A stretch of 64,000 nt of DNA from NCBI GenBank assembly GCA_963759055.1, contig CAVWYD010000006.1:1-64000 (forward strand), given 5' to 3'. Of the stretch, positions 27,011-36,280 are shown piece by piece (within the stretch, counting starts at the first letter, position 1; every line of letters begins with the position of its first letter). The DNA is from Thiosocius sp963759055. Its GTDB lineage: Bacteria; Pseudomonadota; Gammaproteobacteria; Chromatiales; Chromatiaceae. Made by a program: the position numbers and the translations under genes. A model generated the notes under the pieces. The model worked only from the letters and a program-made list of their open reading frames with translations, had not been told where the DNA came from and did no database searches.

Positions 27011-29833
27011 ATGGAAAAATCACTGAACAGGCTAAGACGTTCCTCGGCTTTCAACGGGGCGAACGCTGAGTATATCGATCAACTCTACGAGGCGTTTCAG
27101 GATTCACCGGAGAGTGTTTCGGCTGAGTGGCGCAGCTTTTTTTACGGCTTCGAGCATGCAGGTGGCGAGTCCACGCCCGGGCATCAGCCAGCCCCGCCCG
27201 ATGTCGGTGCCGAGCCGCAAACCGGCATCGAGCGACTGATCATGGCCTTTCGTATGCAGGGACATCTGCATGCCGACCTGGATCCTCTCGGGCTGATGGA
27301 AAGGAGACGTGGCAGAGAACTGACGCCCGCCTACTACGGCCTGGATGAAGCGTTGTTGCAGCAACCGGTGAACGTGGTATCCATCGATGCCGAACATGCG
27401 CGTCCGCTGGGCGAGGTCATCGAGATCCTGGAGCGCGTCTACTGCGGAACTCTGGCCAGTGAACATATGCATATCTCTGCGTTGGATGAGCGTCGTTGGA
27501 TCGAGCGCAGGCTGGAGTCGACCCGTGGCAACTGGGCGGATCAGCATACCGATCAGATGCGTATCGACACCTTGAGTGATCTGACGGCTGCAGAGGGTCT
27601 GGAACAGTTTCTTCACCGCCGCTACGTCGGTCAGAAAAGATTTTCGCTCGAAGGCGCCGATTCACTGATCCCGCTGCTGGACGAGATTGTTCAGGGCGGC
27701 GGCAAACGAGGGGTGACCGATATCGTTATCGGCATGGCGCACCGCGGGCGTCTGAACGTCCTGGTCAACCTGCTCGGCAAGGCACCCAACGAGCTGTTTT
27801 CCGAGTTTGAGGGCAGGCGGGGTCAGGGCCCTCGTGGCGGCTCGGGTGATGTGAAATATCATCAGGGCTTCTATTCCAATATTCAGACCTCGGGCGGCCC
27901 GGTTCATCTGTCGCTTGCGTTCAACCCGTCACACCTGGAGATCATTGCTCCGGTGGTGCAGGGAGGCTGCCGGGCTCGCCAGGACAGGCATGAGGACGAT
28001 GCCCTCGACCTCGTCTTGCCCGTGATCGTGCACGGTGATGCCGCCTTTATCGGCCAGGGTGTGGTGACGGAGACACTCAATCTGTCCAAGACTCCCGCAT
28101 ACGGCACTGGCGGAACGATTCATGTGGTGGTCAATAACCAGATAGGATTCACCACCAGCCGTCCCCAGGAGGCCCGCTCCACGCTGTATTGCACGGAGGT
28201 GGCCAAGCTTATCCAGGCACCGATCTTCCATGTCAATGGGGACGACCCGGATGCGGTCTTGTTCGTGACCCGGCTGGCACTGGATTACCGCCTGACCTTC
28301 CACAACGATGTGGTCATCGATCTGGTCTGCTACCGAAGACAGGGGCATAACGAGGCGGACGAGCCACTCATGACCCAACCGCAGATGTACCAGCGGATTC
28401 GCCAGATGCAGACCACCCGCGCAATCTACGCACAGCGCCTGGTGGAGGAAGGGCTGATAGACGGGCCGGAACCGGATGCCATGCGTGAGGCCTATCGTGA
28501 CTCTCTCGAGCAGGGCGAGGTGGTGGTGCGTGAGTTTCTGCGCGGATCGCGTACGGGTTACGAGGCGCATTGGGAGCAATATCTGACAGCACGGCCCAAC
28601 GAAAACGTCGATACCCGGGTGCCGCTCGACAGGCTGCAAAGGCTCGGGGCAAAGGCTATACAGGTGCCGGATGGATTCGAGTTGCAGCGCGGCGTTGCGC
28701 GGGTTGTGGCTGAACGCGAGGGAATGCTGGACCGGAAGAAACCGATGGATTGGGGCATGGCAGAGCTTCTGGCCTATGCCAGCCTGCTGGATGAAGGTTA
28801 TGCCGTAAGGCTCTCGGGCCAGGATTCGATCCGCGGTACCTTCGCACACCGCCATGCCGCTTATCACGATCAGAAGACCTATAAAACTCACTTGCCGTTG
28901 GCAGCGTTGTCTGCCGATCAACCACGTTTCGAGGTGATCAATTCGCTGCTGTCGGAGCTGGCGGTGCTTGGATTCGAGTACGGCTATGCCACCTCGAGCC
29001 CGAATACCCTGGTTATCTGGGAGGCCCAGTTCGGTGATTTCTCCAATGGTGCCCAGATGGTCATTGACCAGTTCATTGCCAGCGGCTACCTCAAATGGGA
29101 ACGACTCTGCCAGCTGACCCTGTTCTTGCCGCACGGCTTCGAGGGCCAGGGGCCTGAGCATTCATCCGCAAGACTGGAGCGCTTTCTGCAGCTGTGTGCG
29201 GAACTGAACATGCGGGTTTGGGTGCCGACCACGCCGGCGCAATTCTTTCATCTATTGCGCGATCAGATGATGCGACGCTTCCGCCGGCCGCTGGTCGTGA
29301 TGACCCCAAAGAGTCTGTTGCGCCACCCTCTGTCAAAGTCTTCCTTGGATGCCTTTTCCTCCGGTGCCCTGGCGCCTGTGCAGCCGGAGATCGATGAACT
29401 GGAATCGTCCAGCGTACGTCGCGTCGTGCTTTGCAGTGGCAAGGTCTATTTCGACCTGCTTTCTGCACGCCGTGAACGGCAGATTTCGGATATCGCCATC
29501 CTACGGATCGAACAGCTCTATCCGTTCCCGAGACGTCGGCTGGGCCAGCTGCTGGCAGCTTATTCCAAGGCTAGGGAGATCGTCTGGTGCCAGGAAGAGC
29601 CGCGTAACCAGGGCGCCTGGTATCAGATTCAGCATCATCTCAGGGTGGTGACCGGCGAAGGCCGGACTCTCGGTTATGCCGGGCGGCCCCCTTCTGCCTC
29701 ACCGGCCTGCGGCAATGCAGATCTCCACCGGGCCCAGCAGCAGGCCCTGGTCGATACCGCCCTGTCTGCGGAACGGGTCGATGATCCCGGTGAACGCCTG
29801 GAAGATACCGACGGACACGACCCGGGCTGGTGA
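27011..29833 (+). CDS. sucA: 2-oxoglutarate dehydrogenase E1 component
   Basis: 940 residues. It decarboxylates 2-oxoglutarate on thiamine diphosphate and passes the succinyl group to lipoyl-E2. The N-terminal E2-docking segment (YIDQLYEAFQDSPESVSAEW), MAHRGRLNVLVNLLGK, GDAAFIGQGVV with NNQIGFTT for ThDP-Mg, and C-terminal QEEPRNQGAW are present. Unusually, neither sucB nor lpd follows: the next gene is a cytochrome on the other strand. The E2 and E3 must lie elsewhere if the complex works. Confidence 0.96.
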   Translation: MEKSLNRLRRSSAFNGANAEYIDQLYEAFQDSPESVSAEWRSFFYGFEHAGGESTPGHQPAPPDVGAEPQTGIERLIMAFRMQGHLHADLDPLGLMERRRGRELTPAYYGLDEALLQQPVNVVSIDAEHARPLGEVIEILERVYCGTLASEHMHISALDERRWIERRLESTRGNWADQHTDQMRIDTLSDLTAAEGLEQFLHRRYVGQKRFSLEGADSLIPLLDEIVQGGGKRGVTDIVIGMAHRGRLNVLVNLLGKAPNELFSEFEGRRGQGPRGGSGDVKYHQGFYSNIQTSGGPVHLSLAFNPSHLEIIAPVVQGGCRARQDRHEDDALDLVLPVIVHGDAAFIGQGVVTETLNLSKTPAYGTGGTIHVVVNNQIGFTTSRPQEARSTLYCTEVAKLIQAPIFHVNGDDPDAVLFVTRLALDYRLTFHNDVVIDLVCYRRQGHNEADEPLMTQPQMYQRIRQMQTTRAIYAQRLVEEGLIDGPEPDAMREAYRDSLEQGEVVVREFLRGSRTGYEAHWEQYLTARPNENVDTRVPLDRLQRLGAKAIQVPDGFELQRGVARVVAEREGMLDRKKPMDWGMAELLAYASLLDEGYAVRLSGQDSIRGTFAHRHAAYHDQKTYKTHLPLAALSADQPRFEVINSLLSELAVLGFEYGYATSSPNTLVIWEAQFGDFSNGAQMVIDQFIASGYLKWERLCQLTLFLPHGFEGQGPEHSSARLERFLQLCAELNMRVWVPTTPAQFFHLLRDQMMRRFRRPLVVMTPKSLLRHPLSKSSLDAFSSGALAPVQPEIDELESSSVRRVVLCSGKVYFDLLSARRERQISDIAILRIEQLYPFPRRRLGQLLAAYSKAREIVWCQEEPRNQGAWYQIQHHLRVVTGEGRTLGYAGRPPSASPACGNADLHRAQQQALVDTALSAERVDDPGERLEDTDGHDPGW

Positions 29834-29868
29834 GGCCCCGGGTTCCTGGGTTCAGATGCGCCAGCCGG

Positions 29869-30261
29869 TCACTTGGCCTTGATGTGACAGAGCTTGCATT
29901 TCGTGGGACCGGCGGGTTTCTCCAGTTCCTTCATCGTGTATTTATGACACCCTTTGCACTTGGTGTGATATGCCTTCGAGGTCTTGGGCGCTACCACTGA
30001 AAAACCCTCGATCTTGGCTTTCTCTTTCTTCTTGTGGCAATCGGAGCAGGCCTTGATGGGTTGGCCTTCTTCGTGGGTGTGATGGCAGCTCTCGCACTGG
30101 GTGACCCGCAGGCTTGCGTGCAGGGTGTGATTGAAGGTCACGACCCCTGTCTTGGTCTGAAACTGTATGACGGCCTTGTCGTCGGGGATTACGTCGGCTG
30201 CATGCAGTGCCACAGGCAGCATCAGCAGGCCGAAAAGCAGTGACTTTACTAGATGGTGCAT
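29869..30261 (-). CDS. Small periplasmic tetrahaem cytochrome c (c3/c7-like)
   Basis: 130 residues with a signal peptide (MHHLVKSLLFGLLMLPVALHA) and four CXXCH motifs (CESCH, CSDCH, CKGCH, CKLCH), plus extra histidines (FNHTLHAS, CHHTH) that can be distal ligands. Class III-type small cytochromes carry electrons through the periplasm. The start ATG 30261 has GGGAGGGAAA upstream. It is 136 bases after the MtrB-like porin on the same strand, so it is probably the shuttle to or from that conduit. Confidence 0.88.
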   Translation of the reverse strand: MHHLVKSLLFGLLMLPVALHAADVIPDDKAVIQFQTKTGVVTFNHTLHASLRVTQCESCHHTHEEGQPIKACSDCHKKKEKAKIEGFSVVAPKTSKAYHTKCKGCHKYTMKELEKPAGPTKCKLCHIKAK

Positions 30262-30397
30262 GATTTCCCTCCCATTCCAGCGGCCAGTGGGTCCCGGTCG
30301 AGATACCGGCCTGGCAATCCATTTATAAGTCCTGCCTACCACTTCTACACCAGAAACCGGCAAAGGCAAATTGTGAGCTGCCCGCGTTTGACCGGCG

Positions 30398-32561
30398 TCA
30401 AAAACGATGCTGCACGGCAACCATGAAGGCGAACACATTGTATTCTTCGGTATCGTTACCCAGTGTGAGTAGCTGGTTGTCTGGATAGGCGGATATACCG
30501 TCCAGGGCCCAGTCATCGGAGCGCATGTTCTCGTAGATGGCGGAGAACTTCACCCGCGTGTTCTCCTTCAGGTCGTAGGCTGCAGACAGCTCTACGTGAT
30601 GCAGCTCGTTCTCGAGATCGGGATAAGCGTTGCTTGCGGTCCCCATGCCGGTGTACTTGATTTCCCCCGTCCCTTTTGAGTACCGGTAATTGACGCCCAG
30701 GTCCCAACTTTTCCATACGTCGTCGAAATTGGCCCCCAGACCAAGGGTATCTACCTTGTCATCATAGTTGACCTTGTAGAACGAGCCGGAAGAGGGGCTG
30801 CCGACCTGACGGGATTCGATGCGGTCATGGGAATAGAAGGCGTTTAGCTGGATACCCTGTGCGGGATAGTAAGACAGATCCAGGTTATAGTTTTTGCTGT
30901 CGGCATCTGTCAGGCCGAGGTCCGAGTCAGTGTAATCATCGTCCACCAGGTCGGTGCTGAACCCGATGTTCAGGTTGGACATCGGGGCGTAGTTGAGTAA
31001 CAGGCCGACCGTGTCGCGGTCGCGGTCTGCCAGGGTGTACTTTCTCAACAAGGGGTTCTGGTTGGTCAGCTCGGCCTGGTAGTCCGAGGCGTCCCGCGAA
31101 CTCCTGCCCAGACGCACAGAGGCATCGAAGTTGTCTCTGGGTTGCCACTTCAGCCCGGCCGAACCGATATGCTCGCGGCTCTTCTCCACATCCGAGTAAT
31201 CACGCTCGGTATGACGGTATTCGTAGCCGGCGGATCCGCTCCAGATCTTGGAGAAACGGTAGTTCGCGTCCAGAATGGCCTTGTGTTTCCTGTAGCTCAG
31301 CGGTTGGTTAATCACGGCGGTGGGTGAGGTTGAGCCGGAATCCATGCGGTCGTAGGTATACACGTCATGAGACGTGTCATTGTCACGCTCGTCATAGCGA
31401 TACTGTGCCTTCAGGCGCAAGGGTTTGAAGGGCCGCGAGGTAATGCCGGCACGCGCAGAATAGACGTAGACCTCGCCGTCGAGCGAGTTGCGTGGCAGGG
31501 CCTTTGTTGCGGCGGCGGATCCGTCGATCCCATAGGGCAGGAAGTCTTCGTCCTGTTGCATCAGGCCGGCGGACAGGGTGCCTGTAAAACGGGTGGTATC
31601 GGTCAGCCGGCTGGAGCCGGAGAGGCTGATCTGATAGAACTGGTTGTCGGGTGGCAGCGCCAGCTGGCCCTGCGAAGGCAAGGTAAGGCCCCCGCCACCG
31701 CCGCCCGCCGCCCCCGCCCCCAGGCACGTGGCCGTGAAGCCCGGATTTTCCCAACGCAGACTCGAATGGTCATTGTTGAAAAGCGAGCCATGCAGGTTCA
31801 GCCGCCACTGGCTCTGTTCGCCACTGTACTCGAGGCTGGCGTCCATCTCGGTGGTGGTCTGGTCGATCGGTTCGGGGAGGATCACCGCATAGGTTCGACC
31901 GTAGCCGCCGCCAGCTCCGACCGCGCCGCCACCGCCACCGCCACCACCGCCACCGGGTTGTGGAGCCAGCAGTGCACCGCCGATCCAGTCGGTGCCGTCC
32001 TTGCGTTCGTGGCTCACATCCAGACTGGTCTTCCAGTTCTTCTTCGGGAAGTAGCTGATGCCACCGCTGATGCGTTTGCGCTTGGTATCGAGTGCAAAGC
32101 GGCAGCAACGCCGTGGGCGAGGCCCCGGGTGCAACGACCAGGTTGTCATGGCCCGGATTCTGGTAGGGCGTGTTTGCCGAGTCCATCTTGAAACTCGGCA
32201 ACTCGCGATATTCGAGGCGGGTCTCATACTGTCCCTGTTGACCGTAATCGAACGAAAGTCTTCTTGAGTCCAGTCCCAGGTCCTGGCCCTGCAGGTGCAG
32301 ATAGTCCGGGCGTCCGGGTCGGAAATGAATATCGAAGGCGCCGATCGCATAGGGGCCCTCGTCTGTCATGCCGGTGTAGCGGCCGAAACGGTATGAATCA
32401 TCGGATACGTAACTGGCGCCGTATTCGATGGTCCCGGTGAGAGAAGAGGGCGCCTCTTCGGACTCGTCTGCTGCAGGATCCTTAGCGGCAAGCACCTGGG
32501 TCGAGACTGCTGTTGCCAGGAGCAGACCGAGTGTCAGATACCCTGTTGGTTTCGTTGTCAT
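30398..32561 (-). CDS. MtrB/PioB-family outer membrane porin, one frameshift
   Basis: About 720 residues in two collinear pieces joined at about 32101 (an extra C in a CC pair on the minus strand). The N terminus has a signal peptide ending VLAA and the family signature GASYVSDDSYRFGRYTGM; the rest is long amphipathic beta strands ending in aromatic VQHRF. MtrB-type barrels sheath a decahaem MtrA and carry electrons across the outer membrane. There is no N-terminal CXXC pair as in Shewanella MtrB. Odd: glycine runs, one of ten Gly around plus-strand 31930-31960 and a second near 31690-31715. It follows the mtrA-like gene by 27 bases. Confidence 0.88.
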
Positions 32562-32588
32562 GGGCTTTCCCTCTTCAGCCTCTCGCTC

Positions 32589-33620
32589 CTAACGCTGCAG
32601 TACCGGGCCGGATGGATGATTCGAACCATGAACCTGCGAATGGCAGTTCAGGCAGCCGACGCCGAGAATCAACGGTGTTTTGCTGCCTCCACTACCGCCA
32701 CCGGCGCCTCCACCCCAGGTACCCGGCCCTCCGCCCCAGTCGAGCTCGCGGTTGACATGGTTGCCGAGGCCGACACCCATGCCGCCCACGACCTGATGAC
32801 ACTGCTGGCATAACTGAGGCGGCCGTCTGACCAGGAGTGCCGGATTGTTCGAGCCATGCGGGCTGTGGCAGGCCATGCAGTCTTCGGTGACCGGTTCGTG
32901 TTCCCAGAGGAAGGGACCGCGTTTCTCGGCATGGCACTTGTAGCAGGTCTGATTGAGTGTCACGGTCTTCAGCGACCCGGGGCCATCCGAACCGTGCGGA
33001 CTGTGGCAGTCGGTACAGGTCAACAGGCCCTGGCGGATCGGGTGAACCGATGCCTTGTGCATATCCGCGCGTACCTTCCAGTGGCAGGTCGTGCAGACGT
33101 CGCTTTCCTTTTCCTTACGCAGCACGCCGTCGGGCTGATGGATCAGGTGGCAGCTGGAACAGACCAGGTCGGCCGACTCGTGGGAGCTGCCCTGCCAGTG
33201 CATGCGACCGGTATCCTGGTGACAGCCCAGGCAGCGCGCATTCTGCTCGTCAGGGGGCACTGCGGAATCCTTGCCGTACACGATCAGGCCGGTAAGATCC
33301 TCGCCTTCAGCAGACGCATGGACCTCGCCTGCACCGTGGCAGGTTTCGCAGCCGTGTTTGGCGAAAGGCGTACGCAGGTCGTTCATCTGCGCATGTTTCG
33401 ATGGCAGGATCTGCTCGAATTTGTTCTCGTGGCATTCGGAGCAGATATCGGCGCCGATGAATTCGCCCCCGGCTTGTGCCGTGGAAGTTGCGTCGGAAGC
33501 GAGAGAGGTCAGCGGCAGGCCAACAAGAACGACGGCCATGATGAAAAGAAACATCGAGAAACCGCGCGCGATATTCAAATTGTCCGATCCATCAATTGAA
33601 CAGGAGGGCAGTCTGATCAT
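32589..33620 (-). CDS. Decahaem c-type cytochrome, MtrA/DmsE/PioA family
   Basis: Up to 343 residues with ten CXXCH motifs (CSECH, CETCH, CLGCH, CSSCH, CTTCH, CTDCH, CYKCH, CMACH, CQQCH, CLNCH) and the family ending GCLNCHSQVHGSNHPSG. The signal peptide core is FLFIMAVVLVGLPLTSLAS; starts at 33620 (ATG), at the TTG of LNIARGF, or at the ATG 33554 are all possible, none with a clear ribosome site. It forms the haem wire inside the MtrB porin. Unusual Gly-rich insert of about 20 residues between haems 9 and 10. No MtrC-like surface cytochrome is in the window. Confidence 0.92.
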   Translation of the reverse strand: MIRLPSCSIDGSDNLNIARGFSMFLFIMAVVLVGLPLTSLASDATSTAQAGGEFIGADICSECHENKFEQILPSKHAQMNDLRTPFAKHGCETCHGAGEVHASAEGEDLTGLIVYGKDSAVPPDEQNARCLGCHQDTGRMHWQGSSHESADLVCSSCHLIHQPDGVLRKEKESDVCTTCHWKVRADMHKASVHPIRQGLLTCTDCHSPHGSDGPGSLKTVTLNQTCYKCHAEKRGPFLWEHEPVTEDCMACHSPHGSNNPALLVRRPPQLCQQCHQVVGGMGVGLGNHVNRELDWGGGPGTWGGGAGGGSGGSKTPLILGVGCLNCHSQVHGSNHPSGPVLQR

Positions 33621-33643
33621 ACTGTCTTGTTTTGATTGTCTAT

Positions 33644-33657
33644 TTGATACTGATCAG
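33644..33657. promoter_or_regulatory. FNR/Anr-like site between the decahaem and cytochrome c4 genes
   Basis: TTGATACTGATCAG fits TTGAT-N4-ATCAA at nine of ten fixed positions. It lies in the short divergent region between the mtrA-like gene (minus) and the cytochrome c4 gene (plus), where it could serve either. Oxygen control of an extracellular electron path would make sense. Confidence 0.55.
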
Positions 33658-33745
33658 TCGGAACTGGAGTAATTATTGAATGATTCAGGCGAGGCTGTCA
33701 TCTAATTGGCTGTCGGAGTACGGATAAGGTAAGGGGAAGGCATCC

Positions 33746-34486
33746 ATGGAAATCAACAACAAATCGGCCTGGTTTGGATTGGCGGCCGCCCTCGTTTTCC
33801 ATTCTTCAGTGCCATCAGCCGCGGACGCACCTGCTGAGGCGCTGGCCGCAGACATCGCCAAGGGTGAGGAAAAATCCCAGGTCTGTGTTGCGTGCCACGG
33901 CCAGCAGGGCATCAGCCAGCAGGACAATTATCCACACCTGCATGGCCAGCAGCAGACCTATCTGTTGCGTCAGATGCACTACTTCCGTGACGGCGGTGAC
34001 CGGCGTGACCCGATCATGACGCCGATGCTGGAAAACATGACAGACCAGGATCTGGTCAATCTCGCAGCCTATTTTTCCAGCTTCAAAGCAGTGCTCGGTG
34101 CCGGCAGCCTGATGACCAATGAGGACGCGAAGCCAATGCCTACACCGGGGATTTCGGAGTCAACCAAAGCGAAGACGAAAAAGCCGGCAGCGTCATCAGG
34201 CGATGAAGAGCCCGCACCGGCAGCAGGGGCCGCGACCAATGTTGCCGGCAGTGCAGCGACTGGCAAAACCAAGTCGGCCGCCTGTGCGGCCTGCCACGGC
34301 ATGGATGGACGCGGGACGACGCCGTTGTTTCCGAACCTATATGGCCAGAAGCCGGAGTACCTGATGGTTCAGTTGAAGGCGTTCCGCGACGGCAAACGCA
34401 CGGACCCGACCATGGCACCGATGGCAATGGCTTTGACTGATCAGGATATTGCCGACCTGGCTGCTTTCTATGGCGGACTGAAGTAG
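33746..34486 (+). CDS. Dihaem cytochrome c4
   Basis: 246 residues: signal peptide (to about residue 27), two cytochrome c domains each with one CXXCH (CVACHGQQG and CAACHGMDG), the second repeating the first in form (P.L.GQ...YL..Q...FRDG.R.DP.M.PM). An Ala/Lys-rich linker of about 50 residues joins them, longer than usual for c4. Cytochrome c4 passes electrons to terminal oxidases in the periplasm. GGGGAAGG precedes the ATG. Divergent from the MtrAB conduit. Confidence 0.9.
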   Translation: MEINNKSAWFGLAAALVFHSSVPSAADAPAEALAADIAKGEEKSQVCVACHGQQGISQQDNYPHLHGQQQTYLLRQMHYFRDGGDRRDPIMTPMLENMTDQDLVNLAAYFSSFKAVLGAGSLMTNEDAKPMPTPGISESTKAKTKKPAASSGDEEPAPAAGAATNVAGSAATGKTKSAACAACHGMDGRGTTPLFPNLYGQKPEYLMVQLKAFRDGKRTDPTMAPMAMALTDQDIADLAAFYGGLK

Positions 34487-34511
34487 GGAACCCGTTAGCG
34501 GGCGGTTGTCT

Positions 34512-35153
34512 TCAACCGCAGCCGCCTTTTATGACGACGCGCTTCTGCAGCTTGACCTTGCTGACGAAGCTCAGGTTCTTGACCTGGTGCGGGTCGGGCA
34601 GGGCTGCGGGGTGGCGCGATCCCAGGGCGGATTTAAGTGGGAAGCGCAATGTCTCATCCACCGTTCCCTTGGCGACGACCGCTCTGCCATGGTGGCCGGG
34701 GGCGAACTCAGCCAGCCAGCGGTTGATCCCACCGCCGAGGATATAGGCATTGGGCTGGGACGCGGTGGCCACAACCAGCTTCCATGCCTCGGTGGCCCCG
34801 GTCTCGTCGTTGCTCATGAGCACGATCACGCCGTTATCCGGCAACTCGGCAAAACGCTGGCGATGCTCAAACAGATGATCCGGCGGGATGCGTTCCGCGC
34901 CCCACAGATGGAACAGATTCCAATCACGTTCGTTACGCACGTCGATTAGCCGCAGATCGACATGGTTGTTGTGCATCAGCTCCGCCAATTCGGCCGGCTC
35001 GATCTGAACCTGGCGCTCGATCAACCGGGGCTCCAGTTCGCCAGACATAAAATGCCATTTCTGGGCCGGGGTCGGTTGTCCATACCAGGCCAGCCCGGCA
35101 GATGCCAGTAACAGCATTGCGGCGCCGAGGCCGTGCAAGTACTTAGTGCTCAC
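34512..35153 (-). CDS. Membrane-anchored rhodanese-like protein lacking the catalytic Cys
   Basis: 213 residues from GTG 35153 (an ATG at 35165 is the alternative). One N-terminal helix (about 5-22) anchors a periplasmic rhodanese fold: DLRLIDVRNERDWNLFHLWGAERIP and ILGGGINRWLAEF are clear. Where active rhodanese has the CxxGxR loop, this protein has VLMSNDETGATEAW, with no cysteine. The only Cys is two residues from the end (KGGCG). It may bind sulfane sulfur through the tail, or serve only as a binding module. The start overlaps the yedE stop, so it is last in the operon with the 15-haem cytochrome. Confidence 0.85.
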   Translation of the reverse strand: MSTKYLHGLGAAMLLLASAGLAWYGQPTPAQKWHFMSGELEPRLIERQVQIEPAELAELMHNNHVDLRLIDVRNERDWNLFHLWGAERIPPDHLFEHRQRFAELPDNGVIVLMSNDETGATEAWKLVVATASQPNAYILGGGINRWLAEFAPGHHGRAVVAKGTVDETLRFPLKSALGSRHPAALPDPHQVKNLSFVSKVKLQKRVVIKGGCG

Positions 35154-35739
35154 TGGAATCACCATAGATCCATCGGCGAACAATATCGCCAGCCCAGAGC
35201 ACCACGATGCCGATAACGACCAGTCCGAAAATGACGATGCCGGTGGGAAGTCCGAGCCATGCCTGCAGGGTGAGACGACCAAGATTGCTTGAATGCCAGA
35301 AGTCGTTGAACAAGGCCACCGACTCACCGAAACTGAGGATGCCGACGGCGGTCCCGGCGACGAACCAGATAGCATCCAGCTTGAGTGTCGAGGCGCCCAC
35401 CAGCGAGGTGCCCGGGCAGAAACCACCCAAGATGAAACCGAGGCCCATGATCAGGCCGCCCAGGATTCCGGGCCAGAGAAAGGTCGGGTTAACCCAGACA
35501 TCGTCGTAGTCCAGCCAGCCGAGTGCCGTCGACCAGAAGATCAACACGGCGGCAACGAGGATGGCGGTGAACATCACCTTCATGACCGTCAGGTCGCGCC
35601 AGTAGAACTGCGCCGCCAGGCGTCGCGAGTCACCGAAACCGGCGGACTCGAGGATGAATCCGAACGCGAAACCGACGAGAAGATAGACTGTCCACGCGCC
35701 GAGCTGGCCGATTTCGGTGCTGAGTTCATATGGCGCCAT
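35143..35739 (-). CDS. YeeE/YedE-family sulfur-transport half protein 2
   Basis: 198 residues from ATG 35739 (TGATG overlap with the previous gene and GGGAG upstream). About five helices with the family signature GGFCPGTSLVGAS near residue 105, the cysteine motif of YeeE/YedE transporters such as the thiosulfate importer TsuA. Full-size YedE proteins have two such halves; here they are separate genes, as in PmpA/PmpB pairs. It lies between the first half and the rhodanese-like gene. Confidence 0.88.
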   Translation of the reverse strand: MAPYELSTEIGQLGAWTVYLLVGFAFGFILESAGFGDSRRLAAQFYWRDLTVMKVMFTAILVAAVLIFWSTALGWLDYDDVWVNPTFLWPGILGGLIMGLGFILGGFCPGTSLVGASTLKLDAIWFVAGTAVGILSFGESVALFNDFWHSSNLGRLTLQAWLGLPTGIVIFGLVVIGIVVLWAGDIVRRWIYGDSSEH

Positions 35740-36278
35740 CAGCTGCCATCTCCCGGCTGCCATAGCCTTCGCACGAACCAGGCGAGCAGATAGCCGCCGG
35801 CGAAGACCGCCAGCATGAAGGCCCAGCTGCCGGCGGAGAGCACGGCCCCGCCGCTAAGCGCCTGCCCAGAGGTGCAACCACGGGCCAGGCGTGCGCCGTA
35901 ACCCATGAAGATGCCGCCAAGGAAGGCCATGGCCCAGCGGGTACGTGGCGTGATCTGTGGCCCATGCCGGGTCTCCAGCCGGACCCTGCCGCGGAGCCAG
36001 CCGGAGACAAAGCCACCGATCAGGATGCCGGCGACCTGCCACACGATCCAGTGATCCAGCGGGTTGCGTTCACCGCCGGCCATCCCGGCGAGATAGGGCG
36101 TGGTGTCCACGTGCCGTGGCACCACCAGGTCCTCGAGCGCGACCAGGATGCGGTTCACCCCGCCCGACGAGCCGAGGCCGTGGCCGGTCAGCAGGAATGT
36201 CACAAACAGCAGCACCCCCAGCAACGCGCCCGCGATGTAGGGATCCCAGTAACGATCACGCTTGGGTCTTTGTGCCAT
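35739..36278 (-). CDS. YeeE/YedE-family sulfur-transport half protein 1
   Basis: 179 residues from ATG 36278, with GGGGAGAAA upstream. About four or five helices and the signature ARLARGCTSGQALSGGA, the other cysteine motif of this family. The start is two bases after the stop of the 15-haem cytochrome and its own stop overlaps half 2, so the three are co-transcribed. Family members import thiosulfate or feed sulfur to cytoplasmic carriers; the substrate here is unknown. Confidence 0.9.
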   Translation of the reverse strand: MAQRPKRDRYWDPYIAGALLGVLLFVTFLLTGHGLGSSGGVNRILVALEDLVVPRHVDTTPYLAGMAGGERNPLDHWIVWQVAGILIGGFVSGWLRGRVRLETRHGPQITPRTRWAMAFLGGIFMGYGARLARGCTSGQALSGGAVLSAGSWAFMLAVFAGGYLLAWFVRRLWQPGDGS

Positions 36279-36280
36279 GC

